From NCBI RefSeq assembly GCF_028994775.1, contig NZ_JAJQMN010000016.1, positions 1-64,000 on the forward strand: DNA of 64,000 bases, read 5' to 3'. Origin of the DNA: Promicromonospora iranensis. GTDB taxonomy: Bacteria; Actinomycetota; Actinomycetes; Actinomycetales; Cellulomonadaceae. Below the pieces are notes generated by a model, which saw only the letters and a list, made by a program, of their open reading frames with translations, had not been told where the DNA came from and made no database searches. Within the stretch, counting starts at the first letter, position 1, and each line of letters opens with the position of its first letter. Below, piece after piece: positions 15,071 to 23,959 of this stretch. Position numbers and translations under genes: made by a program.

Positions 15071-16032
15071 TGACGACGACAAGCACCCGTCCCGCCGTCG
15101 GCGCCACGCCCGGCCGCCGTACCCCGTCGTCGGGCACCAGGCCCATGGTCACGTTCGAGCAGGCGAACCGCCGTCTCAAGTGGGCGCTGCTGACCCCGGC
15201 CCTGGGGTTCGTCGGCCTGATGATCGTGTTCCCGCTGGCGTTCACCATCAACCTCAGCCTCACCGACGCGTTCGGTGCGGTGAACGCGGGCAACTCCTTC
15301 GTGGGTCTGCAGAACTTCGCGGACGCCCTCACCGACACCCGGCGCTTCTGGCCGGCCGTGGGGCGCACCGTCGTCTTCACGCTCGTGGCCGTGCTCCTGG
15401 AGACCGTGCTCGGGCTGGCCCTGGCGATGCTCATGCGCAAGCCGTTCCGCGGGATGGAGATCGTCCGCACCATCCTGATGGTCCCGCTGCTGGCCACGCC
15501 GGTCGCCATCGGCATCCTCTGGATGCTCATCCTCGACCCGACCAACGGCATCGCCAACCACCTGCTCGGGTTCGTGGGCATCCCGCCGCAAGAGTTCCTC
15601 GGGTCGGTCTCGCAGTCACTGCCCACCCTGATGCTCATCGACGTCTGGCAGTGGACGCCGATGATGACCGTGCTGCTGCTGGCCGGACTCACCACCCTGC
15701 CCGAGGAGCCCGAGGAGGCCGCGAAGGTCGACGGTGCCAACGCCTGGCAGCGGTTCGTCCACATCATCCTGCCCATGCTGCGCACCACGATCCTCACCGC
15801 CCTGGTCCTCCGCGGCGTCGACGCGCTCAAGACGTTCGACCTGATCTACGCGACCAAGGGCCCGGGCGGCGGCTCGGACTTCGAGGCCGAGACCCTGAAC
15901 GTCTACGCCTATGGCCTCACCTTCGACTACCAGGAGTACGGCCTCGCCTCCGCCGTCCTGGTCCTGTTCACGCTGTTCATCGTCGCGATAGTCGTCGTGC
16001 TGCGGCGCCGGACCGAGAGGAGCGCCTCGTGA
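15070..16032 (+). CDS. ABC sugar permease, MalF/UgpA type
   Basis: A 320-residue inner-membrane permease with six predicted helices and the EAA loop EEPEEAAKVDGANAWQRFVH about 90 residues from the end, which docks the ATPase. It overlaps the binding-protein stop (TGATG) and the next permease start (GTGA), so the three are translationally coupled. No ATPase gene is present; CUT1 importers of actinobacteria commonly share one MsiK-type ATPase encoded elsewhere. Confidence 0.92.
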   Translation: MTTTSTRPAVGATPGRRTPSSGTRPMVTFEQANRRLKWALLTPALGFVGLMIVFPLAFTINLSLTDAFGAVNAGNSFVGLQNFADALTDTRRFWPAVGRTVVFTLVAVLLETVLGLALAMLMRKPFRGMEIVRTILMVPLLATPVAIGILWMLILDPTNGIANHLLGFVGIPPQEFLGSVSQSLPTLMLIDVWQWTPMMTVLLLAGLTTLPEEPEEAAKVDGANAWQRFVHIILPMLRTTILTALVLRGVDALKTFDLIYATKGPGGGSDFEAETLNVYAYGLTFDYQEYGLASAVLVLFTLFIVAIVVVLRRRTERSAS

Positions 16033-16844
16033 GCGCATCGACCACCTACCGCACCCTGCGCGCCGTCCTGATCTTTCTCGTGTGCGCGGTCATCGCGCTG
16101 CCGATCGTCTGGATGATCGCCGCTGCGTTCAAGACGAACGTGCAGGTCACCGACCCCACCGTCGGCCTGGTCTTCTCGCCCACGTGGGACAACTTCCGGG
16201 GTGTCCTGGCCGACGGCGCCCTGGTGCAGTCACTGGGCAACTCGCTGCTCATCGGTGCCGTCTCGACGGCGCTCAGCGTGGTGATCGCCGTACCTGCCGC
16301 CTGGGCGGTCGGGCGGTTCCGGATGCGCCGGACCGGGTCGATGGTGCTCGTGGCCCGCATCGTCCCGGCCATCTCGCTGCTCGTGCCCTGGTACTACATG
16401 TTCGCGCAGCTCGGCCTGGTCGGCAGCCACCTGGTGCTGATCCTGAGCCACATGTTCGTCTCCGTGCCGTTGATCCTGTGGATCATGATCGGCTTCTTCG
16501 AGGGGCTGCCGGTCGAGCTCGAGGACGCCGCACGGACGGACGGGCTCTCCGCCTTCGGAGCGTTCCTGCGGATCGCGCTGCCGCTCGCGGCGCCCGGCAC
16601 GGCGTCCGCCGCGGTGCTGGCGTTCATCTTCAGCTGGAACAACTTCATCTTCGCCCTGATCCTCGCGGACGAGCGCACCATGACGATGCCGGTCCTGCTC
16701 TTCAACTTCATGTCCTACGCGAGCACCGACTGGGGCGGGCTGATGGCCGCCGCGACCCTGATGACGGTGCCCGTGCTCCTCGCCGCCGTCTTCGGCCAGC
16801 GCTACCTCGTGGCGGGCCTGACCGCAGGCGCCACCAAGGGCTGA
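16029..16844 (+). CDS. ABC sugar permease, MalG/UgpE type
   Basis: A 271-residue permease with six helices and the EAA loop LEDAARTDGLSAFGAFLRI. GTG 16029 overlaps the preceding stop by 4 nt. It forms the second half of the membrane channel with the upstream permease. A 57-bp gap separates it from the ManD-type dehydratase. Confidence 0.92.
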   Translation: MSASTTYRTLRAVLIFLVCAVIALPIVWMIAAAFKTNVQVTDPTVGLVFSPTWDNFRGVLADGALVQSLGNSLLIGAVSTALSVVIAVPAAWAVGRFRMRRTGSMVLVARIVPAISLLVPWYYMFAQLGLVGSHLVLILSHMFVSVPLILWIMIGFFEGLPVELEDAARTDGLSAFGAFLRIALPLAAPGTASAAVLAFIFSWNNFIFALILADERTMTMPVLLFNFMSYASTDWGGLMAAATLMTVPVLLAAVFGQRYLVAGLTAGATKG

Positions 16845-16901
16845 CGCCGCCGTCCTGCCGAACCGGCAACTCCTCCTGAACCGCCAACAGAAAGTCTCCG
16901 C

Positions 16902-18116
16902 ATGAAGATCGTCGACGCGAAGGTCGTCGTCACCTCGCCCGGCCGTAACTTCGTCACGCTCCAGATCACCACGGACGACGGTGTGACGGGGCTCGGCGAC
17001 GCCACCCTGAACGGGCGTGAGCTCGCCGTGGTCAGCTACCTGCGCGACCACGTCGCCCCGCTGCTGATCGGCCGAGACCCGCACCGCATCGAGGACACCT
17101 GGCAGTACCTCTACCGGGGCGCCTACTGGCGCCGCGGTCCGGTGACCATGGCGGCGATCGCCGCCGTCGACGTCGCGCTGTGGGACATCAAGGCGAAGGT
17201 CGCGGGCCTGCCGCTGTACCAGCTGCTCGGCGGTGCGAGCCGGGACCGGATCATGGCCTACGGGCACGCGAACGGCTCCAGCCTGCCCGAGATCTTCGAC
17301 TCCGTGCGGGCGCTGCAGGAGCGCGGCTACCGCAGCATCCGCATCCAGAGCGGGGTGCCGGGCCTCCAGTCCGTCTACGGGGTGCACACCTCGACGTCGG
17401 ACGACGGGTCGGCGCCGGACGTGCTCGCCCGGCCCGTCGTGGAGGACTGGGACACCGCCGCCTACCTGCGGTACATCCCGCGGGTCTTCGAGGCGGTCCG
17501 CAACGAGTTCGGCCCGGACCTGCCGCTGCTGCACGACGCGCACCACCGGCTGTCCCCGATCGAGGCGGCCCGCCTCGGCAAGGACCTCGAGCCGTACGAC
17601 CTGTTCTGGCTGGAGGACTGCACGCCCGCCGAGGACCAGGACGCGCTGCGCCTCGTGCGGCACCACACGACGACGCCGCTGGCCATCGGCGAGGTGTTCA
17701 ACACCGTGTTCGACTACCAGACGCTCGTCGACGAACGACTCATCGACTACGTGCGCTCCGCCGTCACCCACTTCGGCGGCGTCAGCCCCATGAGGAAGCT
17801 GTTCGACTACGCGGGGCAGCGCGGGATCAAGAGCGCCATCCACGGGCCGGAGGACATCTCGCCGGTGGGCATGGCGGCCGCGCTGCACCTGGACCTGGCG
17901 ATCCACAACTTCGGCATCCAGGAGTACTCGGGGCACACGGCCCGCACCAACGAGGTCTTCCGCCACGCCTACACGTTCGAGGACGGCTACCTGCACCCCG
18001 GGGAGGCCCCCGGCATCGGCGTGGAGCTGGACGAGGAGCTCGCGGCCGCGCACCCGTACGTGCCCGGCTACCTCCCGGTCAACCGGCTCCAGGACGGCTC
18101 GGTCCACGACTGGTGA
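16902..18116 (+). CDS. Enolase-superfamily D-mannonate dehydratase (ManD/RspA family)
   Basis: A 404-residue enolase-superfamily enzyme. Metal ligands fit Asp212, Glu238 and Glu264 ([24 protein letters not shown]); Arg147, Tyr159 and His214 match the ManD catalytic set, and HGPEDISP follows the seventh strand. ManD removes water from D-mannonate to give 2-keto-3-deoxygluconate; some members act on D-gluconate or have very low activity, so the exact substrate is open. It sits directly after the importer, consistent with use of imported uronates. Confidence 0.88.
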   Translation: MKIVDAKVVVTSPGRNFVTLQITTDDGVTGLGDATLNGRELAVVSYLRDHVAPLLIGRDPHRIEDTWQYLYRGAYWRRGPVTMAAIAAVDVALWDIKAKVAGLPLYQLLGGASRDRIMAYGHANGSSLPEIFDSVRALQERGYRSIRIQSGVPGLQSVYGVHTSTSDDGSAPDVLARPVVEDWDTAAYLRYIPRVFEAVRNEFGPDLPLLHDAHHRLSPIEAARLGKDLEPYDLFWLEDCTPAEDQDALRLVRHHTTTPLAIGEVFNTVFDYQTLVDERLIDYVRSAVTHFGGVSPMRKLFDYAGQRGIKSAIHGPEDISPVGMAAALHLDLAIHNFGIQEYSGHTARTNEVFRHAYTFEDGYLHPGEAPGIGVELDEELAAAHPYVPGYLPVNRLQDGSVHDW

Positions 18117-18158
18117 GCCGAGCGTGCGGCGGATCACAGCTCTGCGGCAGATGCACGC

Positions 18159-18186
18159 CCATCCGATAACGTCTCGGCACCGAACC
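18159..18186 (+). promoter_or_regulatory. SigK-type promoter of sigK (autoregulation)
   Basis: CCATCC (18159-18164), 16 nt, CGAACC (18181-18186), the form known for mycobacterial SigK promoters. The GTG start lies about 26 nt further on. The same motif with the same spacing stands before the fasciclin and dipZ genes. Confidence 0.8.
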
Positions 18187-18212
18187 TGCTGTGTAGAGAT
18201 GATCGGGTCTTC

Positions 18213-18815
18213 GTGAGGCAGACTGGGCCGGTGGCATCACCACCCGCCCGTACCTCGTCGCGCGACTCCGTCGACGCACTCCTCACGGCGTGCGCCGGCG
18301 GTGACCCTGCGTCGTTCACTCCCGTGTACGACGCGCTGGCCCCGGTAGCGTACGGCGCGTCGATCGGCGTCCTCCGGGACCCGGATCACGCGGCCGAGGT
18401 GACCCAGGAGGTAATGGTGGAGGTGTGGCAGACGGCGGCACGGTTCGACGCGGCTCGCGGTTCCGCCCGCACCTGGGTCGCGACGCTCGCCCGACGGCGC
18501 GCGGTCGACCGCGTCCGCTCGGAGCAGGCTCGACGTGACCGGGACCAGCGGGACACCGACCTGCGCAACGGCGAGTCCGCGCGGGACGTGGTCGTCGAGG
18601 ATGTCGAGCGCAGCCTCGACGGCTCGGCGGTACGTCGCTGCATCGAGGGGCTCACCCCGACCCAGCGCGAGGCGGTGGTGGTCGCGTACTACGGCGGCCT
18701 CACCTATCGCGAGGTCGCCGAGCAGCTCGGCGCGGCCCTGCCGACCGTCAAGAGCCGCATCCGTGACGGACTCATCCGGCTGCGGGACTGCCTGGGGGTG
18801 GCGCGCAATGTCTGA
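18213..18815 (+). CDS. sigK: ECF sigma factor, SigK type
   Basis: A 200-residue ECF sigma factor. Region 2 (about 37-105) includes LRDPDHAAEVTQEVMVEVWQ and the -10-reading helix; region 4 (about 140-195) includes YYGGLTYREVAEQLGAALPT, which reads the -35. Its stop lies 8 nt inside the anti-sigma gene. Identification as SigK rests on the RskA-like partner, the neighbouring fasciclin and DipZ genes and three matching promoters. A GTG at 18231 is an alternative start. Confidence 0.88.
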   Translation: MRQTGPVASPPARTSSRDSVDALLTACAGGDPASFTPVYDALAPVAYGASIGVLRDPDHAAEVTQEVMVEVWQTAARFDAARGSARTWVATLARRRAVDRVRSEQARRDRDQRDTDLRNGESARDVVVEDVERSLDGSAVRRCIEGLTPTQREAVVVAYYGGLTYREVAEQLGAALPTVKSRIRDGLIRLRDCLGVARNV

Positions 18816-19656
18816 CCGCGACGACCGCGAGGCCGCGCAGGGCGCGCAGGGCGACGTGCGCGACCTCCTGCCCGGCTACGCCCTGCACGCCCTCGACGAC
18901 CTGGAACGCCGGTCGGTGGAGCGGCTCCTCGAGTCGGACGCCGATGCGCGCCGTGCCCTGGACGAGTACCGCGAGGTCGTCGCGGCGTTCGCTGTCGACA
19001 CCGAACCCCCGGCCGAGCTGCGTGCGAGCGTGCTCGACCGCGTGCGGAACACACCGCAGCTGTCCGCCACGAGTGCCCCGAGCGCGTCGTCGGGCACGAC
19101 TGCGTCGTCGGGCATGACCGCGCCGTCGTCGTCGGCTGTGGCCGCTCCGCCGGCAGGCGGGCCGACGACGGGCGTTGGCGGCGACGTCGTCGACCTCACC
19201 GCGCGCAGGCGGACACGTCGCTGGGGCGTCGCGCTCACCGCGGTGGCCGCGGCGGCGGCCATCGCCGTCCCGACGACCATCGCCGTGCAGGTGACGGCGG
19301 AACGCGACCGCCTGCAGGAGCAGAGCGAGATCGTGTCGGAGATGCTGGTCGACCCCGACGCCTCGATCCTCCGCGGCGCCGTCGCGGGCGGGGGGCAGGC
19401 GTCCGTGCTCGTGGCTGACGACGACATGTTCTTCCGTGCCGACGACCTGCCGGAGCCGGCCCCGGGCCGCGCCTACCAGCTCTGGGTGGTGGCGGAGGAC
19501 GGCAGCGTCTCCTCGGCGGGCGTCCTCTCCGTGCGGGACGGCGAGACGGCGTCGCTGGTCCAGGGCGTCGAGGGCATCGGGATGGCCGTGACCGTCGAGC
19601 CCGAGGCCGGCTCCGAGCAGCCGACCACCGACCCGGTCGTGGTCCTCGGAGCCTGA
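18808..19656 (+). CDS. rskA: Anti-sigma-K factor, RskA type
   Basis: A 282-residue single-pass membrane protein. The cytosolic N-terminus (LLPGYALHALDDLERRSVER) is the zinc-less anti-sigma domain of the RskA family; a Ser/Thr/Pro-rich linker leads to one helix near residues 143-163, and the extracytoplasmic RskA domain ends with RAYQLWVVAEDG and PVVVLGA. It overlaps sigK by 8 nt. In mycobacteria, RskA holds SigK at the membrane until proteolysis frees it; the same is expected here. Confidence 0.88.
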   Translation: MSDRDDREAAQGAQGDVRDLLPGYALHALDDLERRSVERLLESDADARRALDEYREVVAAFAVDTEPPAELRASVLDRVRNTPQLSATSAPSASSGTTASSGMTAPSSSAVAAPPAGGPTTGVGGDVVDLTARRRTRRWGVALTAVAAAAAIAVPTTIAVQVTAERDRLQEQSEIVSEMLVDPDASILRGAVAGGGQASVLVADDDMFFRADDLPEPAPGRAYQLWVVAEDGSVSSAGVLSVRDGETASLVQGVEGIGMAVTVEPEAGSEQPTTDPVVVLGA

Positions 19657-19664
19657 CGGCCTTC

Positions 19665-19697
19665 GAGCGGGCAACCCGTACGACGGGTTGCCCGCTC
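19665..19697 (+). terminator. Terminator after rskA
   Basis: A perfect 15-bp stem (19665-19679 with 19683-19697) with an ACG loop, followed by TTT. Confidence 0.7.
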
Positions 19698-19715
19698 TTT
19701 CGTGCGCGCACAGAA

Positions 19716-19787
19716 GAGCGGGCCCTCCGGTTCTCGACAGGTTCCACCACCGGTGGTGGAACCTGTCGAGACCCGGAGGGCCCGCTC
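19716..19787. terminator. 72-bp near-perfect palindrome between convergent rskA and fasciclin genes
   Basis: Two 36-nt arms with a single mismatch and no loop meet at CCACCACC/GGTGGTGG. It ends 24 bp from the fasciclin stop and probably stops transcription from that side. A self-complementary element this long without spacer is unusual. Confidence 0.6.
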
Positions 19788-19810
19788 AGCGATCATGCTT
19801 CAGAGGATGC

Positions 19811-20488
19811 TCACATCGGGGGCAGGAGCACCGAGTCGACCAGGTAGACGGTCGCGTTCTGGGTCATGACGCCGCCGCAGATCACGTTGGCGTCGTTGAC
19901 CTTGAGCTCGTCGCCGCTGCCGGTGACCTCGAGGGTCTCGCCCTGGACGGTGGTCTGCTCACCCATCACCTGGTCGGGCGTGAGCTGCCCGGGGACCACG
20001 TGGTAGGTCAGGATCGTGCTCAGCAGGTCGGCGTCCGTCTCCAGGCTCTTCATCGTCTTGGCGTCGACCGCGGCGAACGCCTCGTCCACCGGGGCGAACA
20101 CCGTGAACTCGTCGCCGTTGAGGGTGTCGACCAGGTTCACGTCGGGGTTCACCTCGCCGCTCACCGCCGCGACCAGCGTCGTCAGCAGCGGGTTGTTGGA
20201 GGCCGCGACCGCCACCGGGTCGGTGGACATGCCCGTGACCGAACCGGGGCCGTCGGGCACCTGCTCGGCGTAGGCCGCGCAGCCCGGGCCCACGAGGTTG
20301 GCGGCCGGGTCGGCTGCCATGTCCTCGGTCATCTCGTCCGTGGGCTCCTCCGCGGGGGCCTCCTCGGTCGCCGTGGTCTCGCTCGCGCCGGCCTCGTCCT
20401 CCGTGCCCGAGCCGCAGGCGCTGAGGCCGATCATGGTCAGGGCGACGATGCCGACTGCTGCATAAGACTTGCGGGTTCGAACGTTCAT
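19811..20488 (-). CDS. Fasciclin-domain lipoprotein (MPT70/MPT83-like)
   Basis: A 225-residue exported lipoprotein: signal peptide with lipobox LSAC (Cys25), an acidic Glu/Thr/Ala linker to about residue 65, then one FAS1 domain with the conserved [20 protein letters not shown] and [10 protein letters not shown] blocks. FAS1 proteins bind cell-surface or matrix partners. Its promoter is of SigK type (20570-20543), as for mpt70/mpt83 in M. tuberculosis, and it is divergent from dipZ. The RBS is GAGGAGA. Confidence 0.9.
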   Translation of the reverse strand: MNVRTRKSYAAVGIVALTMIGLSACGSGTEDEAGASETTATEEAPAEEPTDEMTEDMAADPAANLVGPGCAAYAEQVPDGPGSVTGMSTDPVAVAASNNPLLTTLVAAVSGEVNPDVNLVDTLNGDEFTVFAPVDEAFAAVDAKTMKSLETDADLLSTILTYHVVPGQLTPDQVMGEQTTVQGETLEVTGSGDELKVNDANVICGGVMTQNATVYLVDSVLLPPM

Positions 20489-20542
20489 CGGTCTCTCCTC
20501 GGTGTGTCGTCACCCCGCGGTCTCACGGGGCGTCTTGACCGA

Positions 20543-20570
20543 GGTTCGGAGCCGGCGGCCACCCGGATGG
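20543..20570 (-). promoter_or_regulatory. SigK-type promoter of the fasciclin gene
   Basis: On the minus strand, CCATCC (20570-20565), 16 nt, CGAACC (20548-20543). The predicted start leaves a leader of about 48 nt before the ATG at 20488. Confidence 0.8.
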
Positions 20571-20638
20571 GGCCGGATGGGTACGAGTTTTTTCGGTGTT
20601 CGGAACGGGGACGGATCCGCCCGGAACCGCGGCTCCAC

Positions 20639-20666
20639 CCATCCGGACGGGCCGCCGTACCGAACC
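20639..20666 (+). promoter_or_regulatory. SigK-type promoter of dipZ
   Basis: CCATCC (20639-20644), 16 nt, CGAACC (20661-20666), ending 6 nt before the ATG at 20673. This both fixes the dipZ start and predicts a leaderless transcript. Confidence 0.8.
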
Positions 20667-20672
20667 GGCTGC

Positions 20673-22475
20673 ATGGGAACCCTCATCGTCATCGGCCTCC
20701 TGGGAGGCCTCATCACCGGAATATCGCCATGCATCCTGCCGATGCTGCCCGTGATCTTCTTCGCGGGCGGTGTCCAGGGTGCGCGGCCACGGAGCGCCGA
20801 CGACAACGGGGGCACTGGCACCGGCGGTACCGCCACCGCCACCGCCACCGCCGTGCGCACCCGGCGCTCTCTGCGCCCCTACATCGTCATCGCCGGCCTG
20901 GTCCTGAGCTTCAGCGTCTTCACGCTGCTCGGTTCCCTGCTGCTCACGGTCCTGGGCCTGCCCCAGGACCTGCTGCGCTGGGCGGGGATCACCCTGCTCA
21001 TTCTGCTGGGCATCGGCATGATCGTGCCCCGGTTCGAGACCGTCCTTGAACGGCCCTTCCAGCGCATCGCCGCCTTCGGGGCGAAGCGGGGCGCGGCCCG
21101 GCAGGACCGGGGCGCATTCGTCCTCGGTATGGGCCTCGGCGTCCTCTACGTGCCGTGCGCCGGACCGGTCCTCGCCGCGATCACCGTCGCGGGCGCCACG
21201 GGCAACATCGGGCCGGAGACCGTGGCCCTGACGGTGTCGTTCGCCGTCGGCGCCGCGCTCCCGCTCCTGCTGTTCGCACTTGCCGGACGCCGGATCGCCG
21301 AGCGGGTCCAGGCCTTCCAGCGGCACACGAAGGCCATCCGGACCGGCGGCGGTGTGGTCGTCATCCTGCTGGCCATCGCCCTGGCGTTCAACGTGCCCGC
21401 CGCGATCCAGCGGCAGCTCCCGGACTACACGGGTGCGCTGCAGGAGCGGGTTGACTCCTCGGAGACCGTGCGGCAGGCACTCGACCTGGGCGGCCTCGTC
21501 ACCGACGAGAACCGTGAGCTGTCCAACTGCTCGAACGGCGCACCGGTGCTCGAGGAGTGCGGCACCGCGCCCGAGATCCGCGGCATCGACGCATGGCTCA
21601 ACACCCCTCAGGGTGAGGCGCTCCAGCTCGAGGCCCTGCGTGGCCAGGTCGTGCTTGTCGACTTCTGGACCTACTCCTGCATCAACTGCCAGCGGGCCAT
21701 CCCGCACCTCAACGCCTGGTACGACGCGTATGCCGACGTCGGCGAGGGGTTCGAGGTGATCGGTGTGCACACCCCCGAGTTCGCGTTCGAGCGGGAGACG
21801 CGGAACGTGATCAAGGGTGCGGAGGACCTCGACGTGACCTACCCGATCGCCCAGGACAACTCGTACGCGACCTGGACGGCCTACCGGAACCGCTACTGGC
21901 CGGCCCAGTACCTGATCGACTCCGACGGCACCGTGCGGCACATCCGCCTGGGCGAGGGCGGCTACGAGAACACCGAGAAGCTGATCCGCGAGCTCCTGAC
22001 GGACGCGAACCCCGGCGTACAGCTGCCGGCGGCCACCACGGTGCAGGACGCGTCACCGCTCGACGAGATCACGCCCGAGACCTACTTCTCCATCAAGCGC
22101 GTCATCAACTACGCGGGTGAACCCGAATACGCGGCCGGCCGCCAGGAGTTCGTCCTCGCGGACGGGCAGCAGCAGGACACGTTCTCGCTCGGCGGTAGCT
22201 GGGAGGTCGACTTCCAGGGCGCGCAGGCGCTGTCCGACGACGCACGGGTGCGCGTCGCGTATCGGTCGGCCGACGTCTTCGTGGTCCTCGGCGGCGAGGG
22301 AACGGTCGAGGCGGCAGTCACCGACGCCGACGGCGAGACCCAGGAGATCCTGCAGATCGATGTCTCCGGCAACCCGCGGCTCTACCCGGTGCTCGAGGGT
22401 GACGACCGGACCGAGGGGCTCGTGGACCTGAAGGTGCCGAAGGGTGTCCAGGTCTTCACCATGACGTTCGGGTAA
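20673..22475 (+). CDS. dipZ: DipZ-type cytochrome c biogenesis/thioredoxin fusion
   Basis: A 600-residue fusion. Residues 1-230 form a CcdA-like membrane domain (GISPCILPMLPVIFFAGG; second Cys in YVPCAGPVLAAI) that carries electrons across the membrane. Residues about 295-435 are an exported thioredoxin/TlpA-like domain with the CINC site (Cys336, Cys339). The C-terminal 150 residues fit the carbohydrate-binding-module-like fold seen in mycobacterial DipZ. ATG 20673 is set by the SigK promoter and the CcdA N-terminus; longer upstream frames run through the promoter. It probably reduces exported disulfide proteins. Confidence 0.92.
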   Translation: MGTLIVIGLLGGLITGISPCILPMLPVIFFAGGVQGARPRSADDNGGTGTGGTATATATAVRTRRSLRPYIVIAGLVLSFSVFTLLGSLLLTVLGLPQDLLRWAGITLLILLGIGMIVPRFETVLERPFQRIAAFGAKRGAARQDRGAFVLGMGLGVLYVPCAGPVLAAITVAGATGNIGPETVALTVSFAVGAALPLLLFALAGRRIAERVQAFQRHTKAIRTGGGVVVILLAIALAFNVPAAIQRQLPDYTGALQERVDSSETVRQALDLGGLVTDENRELSNCSNGAPVLEECGTAPEIRGIDAWLNTPQGEALQLEALRGQVVLVDFWTYSCINCQRAIPHLNAWYDAYADVGEGFEVIGVHTPEFAFERETRNVIKGAEDLDVTYPIAQDNSYATWTAYRNRYWPAQYLIDSDGTVRHIRLGEGGYENTEKLIRELLTDANPGVQLPAATTVQDASPLDEITPETYFSIKRVINYAGEPEYAAGRQEFVLADGQQQDTFSLGGSWEVDFQGAQALSDDARVRVAYRSADVFVVLGGEGTVEAAVTDADGETQEILQIDVSGNPRLYPVLEGDDRTEGLVDLKVPKGVQVFTMTFG

Positions 22476-22482
22476 GGCCGGG

Positions 22483-22533
22483 CCCGTGGGTCGAGCTGGT
22501 CGAGATCAGGTCTCGACCAGCTCGACCCACGGG
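22483..22533. terminator. Bidirectional hairpin between dipZ and the AlkC-like gene
   Basis: A perfect 23-bp stem (22483-22505 with 22511-22533) and a 5-nt loop between convergent genes, without a U tract. Confidence 0.65.
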
Positions 22534-22607
22534 GTGGGCCGCTTACGCCGCCGGGATCGTTCGGACGTGGCTGCGCTGACGCTCGGTGAGTCCAGGAGTC
22601 CAGGCGC

Positions 22608-23720
22608 TCAGGCGTCCACCGGGGTCTCCAGCTCGAACGCGGCCAGGTCGGTGGCGATGCCGTTGACCTGGAGGGCGACGGCGTGCGGTCCCGGGTAGTA
22701 GCGGCGCGTGGTGATCGGCCGGAACGAGTGCTCGCGGCTGAGCCGCACCCGCTCGCCGGGTGCGAGCGTGCGGGTGGTCAGCTTGAACGTCTTGGCGGTG
22801 CGGGAACCGTTGGCCTTCTGATGGTGGACCACGTAGTCGATGGACAGTCGGGCCTCCTCGGCGCCGACGTTGCGGACCTCGGCCGTGAACCGGAGCGTGC
22901 CGCCGAACGGCACGCGGGCGCCGTCGAGCACCGGGCCTTCGATCTCGAGGGAGGCGGGGCCGAACCCGAGCAGCCGCAGGGCACCCGGATCGCCACGCTT
23001 GACCAGCGTGCGGAGCGCGTGCCGCACGAGTCCCTGCGTCGTCGCGGTGGGCTCGGCGAGCCAGCGGCCGGCCGTGGCGACCACCAGCTCGGGGTGGTCG
23101 CGGCTGAGGTCGTTGAGGTGGTTGGCGACGGACCGGCGTACGTACTTGCTCTCGTCCCGGTACAGGGCGTCGAGGACGGGCACGGTCACTCCCGGGCGGG
23201 CCAGGATCTGCGGCACCCGCACTGCCCAGGGCAGATACGGGCGGGTGCCCTCGCTGGCCAGCCGGCGCACATCGGCGTCGTCGGACCGCGTCCAGGCCGT
23301 GGCGCGGCCGAGGGCGCGGTCCAGGTCTTGGCGCAGGAGGGTGCGCACCGCGAACTCGGCGGTGAGGCGCCCGGTGAGCTCGGCGAGGAGGTCCATCGCG
23401 TCGTCGAAGGCGGCGTCCGTCCCCTCCTCGACCGCGCGTTCCGCCACGGCACTCGTGACGGGCCAGATCAACCAGCCCGTGAACGGCGTCACGCCGTCGC
23501 GTGCGGCGCGCACCACCCGGGCGAGGTCCGCGTACCCGCCGGGTACGTCGGCCAGCAGTGCGTCGCGCAGCAGGTCCGCCCGCTCGCGGAGCGAGAGCTC
23601 GCCGAGCCGGCCGACCGTCGCGGGTAGCGCGCGCAGGACCAGGTCCGGGGCGGCCACACCCACGGCGTCGGTGAGCGTGGTGGCCGTGTGGTCACTGATG
23701 AGCTGGTCGGCGAACGGCAT
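22608..23720 (-). CDS. AlkC/AlkD-like HEAT-repeat DNA alkylation repair protein
   Basis: A 370-residue protein. About residues 50-260 are helical HEAT-like repeats (DESKYVRRSVANHLNDLSRD, WLAEPTATTQGLVRHALRTLVKRGD), the fold of non-base-flipping alkylpurine glycosylases. About residues 270-365 are β-rich and resemble the immunoglobulin-like C-terminal domain of AlkC. The predicted role is removal of 3-methyladenine-type lesions. No neighbouring Ada or AlkA gene is present, and the glycosylase call is by fold rather than by a mapped catalytic residue. Confidence 0.75.
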   Translation of the reverse strand: MPFADQLISDHTATTLTDAVGVAAPDLVLRALPATVGRLGELSLRERADLLRDALLADVPGGYADLARVVRAARDGVTPFTGWLIWPVTSAVAERAVEEGTDAAFDDAMDLLAELTGRLTAEFAVRTLLRQDLDRALGRATAWTRSDDADVRRLASEGTRPYLPWAVRVPQILARPGVTVPVLDALYRDESKYVRRSVANHLNDLSRDHPELVVATAGRWLAEPTATTQGLVRHALRTLVKRGDPGALRLLGFGPASLEIEGPVLDGARVPFGGTLRFTAEVRNVGAEEARLSIDYVVHHQKANGSRTAKTFKLTTRTLAPGERVRLSREHSFRPITTRRYYPGPHAVALQVNGIATDLAAFELETPVDA

Positions 23721-23750
23721 GCGATTCCTTCTCGACGAGGGCGGGTACGG

Positions 23751-23786
23751 CAGAGGCTCAGGTCACCAGGGTGACCTGAGCCTCTG
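23751..23786. terminator. 16-bp hairpin upstream of the AlkC-like gene
   Basis: Perfect arms 23751-23766 and 23771-23786 with a CAGG loop. It lies between the osmC-side repeats and the next gene on the minus strand, so it would end transcription from osmC. Confidence 0.55.
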
Positions 23787-23805
23787 ACATCGACGCTCGG
23801 CGAGC

Positions 23806-23959
23806 CGGTTCCGCTTCGGGCGCGTGCCTCGTTCCTCGGCCCGCACCCTGCGCTGCACCTCCGGCTCAGGTCCTACTTGTATCGCCTGAGCCTGCGGTTC
23901 CGCTTCGGGCGCGTGCCTCGTTCCTCGGCCCGCACCCTGCGCTGCACCTCCGGCTCAGG
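23806..23959. repeat. 65-bp perfect direct repeat, one copy covering the osmC stop
   Basis: Copies at 23806-23870 and 23895-23959 are identical over 65 bp and separated by 24 bp. The right copy includes the osmC stop codon and last bases; the left copy duplicates its trailing region. Read on the minus strand it has an open frame giving EVQRRVRAEERGTRP, which may be chance. No terminal inverted repeats are seen. Confidence 0.75.

Noticed and set aside
13694-18137. Long open frames antisense to the uronate operon and ManD gene (460-635 codons)
   Set aside because: They mirror the high third-position GC of the real genes, are Arg/Val/Gly-rich without domains, and lie exactly opposite well-identified families.
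20469-20672. Longer N-terminus for dipZ
   Set aside because: The extension runs through both divergent SigK promoters; the CcdA domain begins at ATG 20673, and the promoter ends 6 nt before it.
23806-23959. CRISPR-like repeat
   Set aside because: Only two 65-bp copies with a 24-bp gap; no array and no cas genes.
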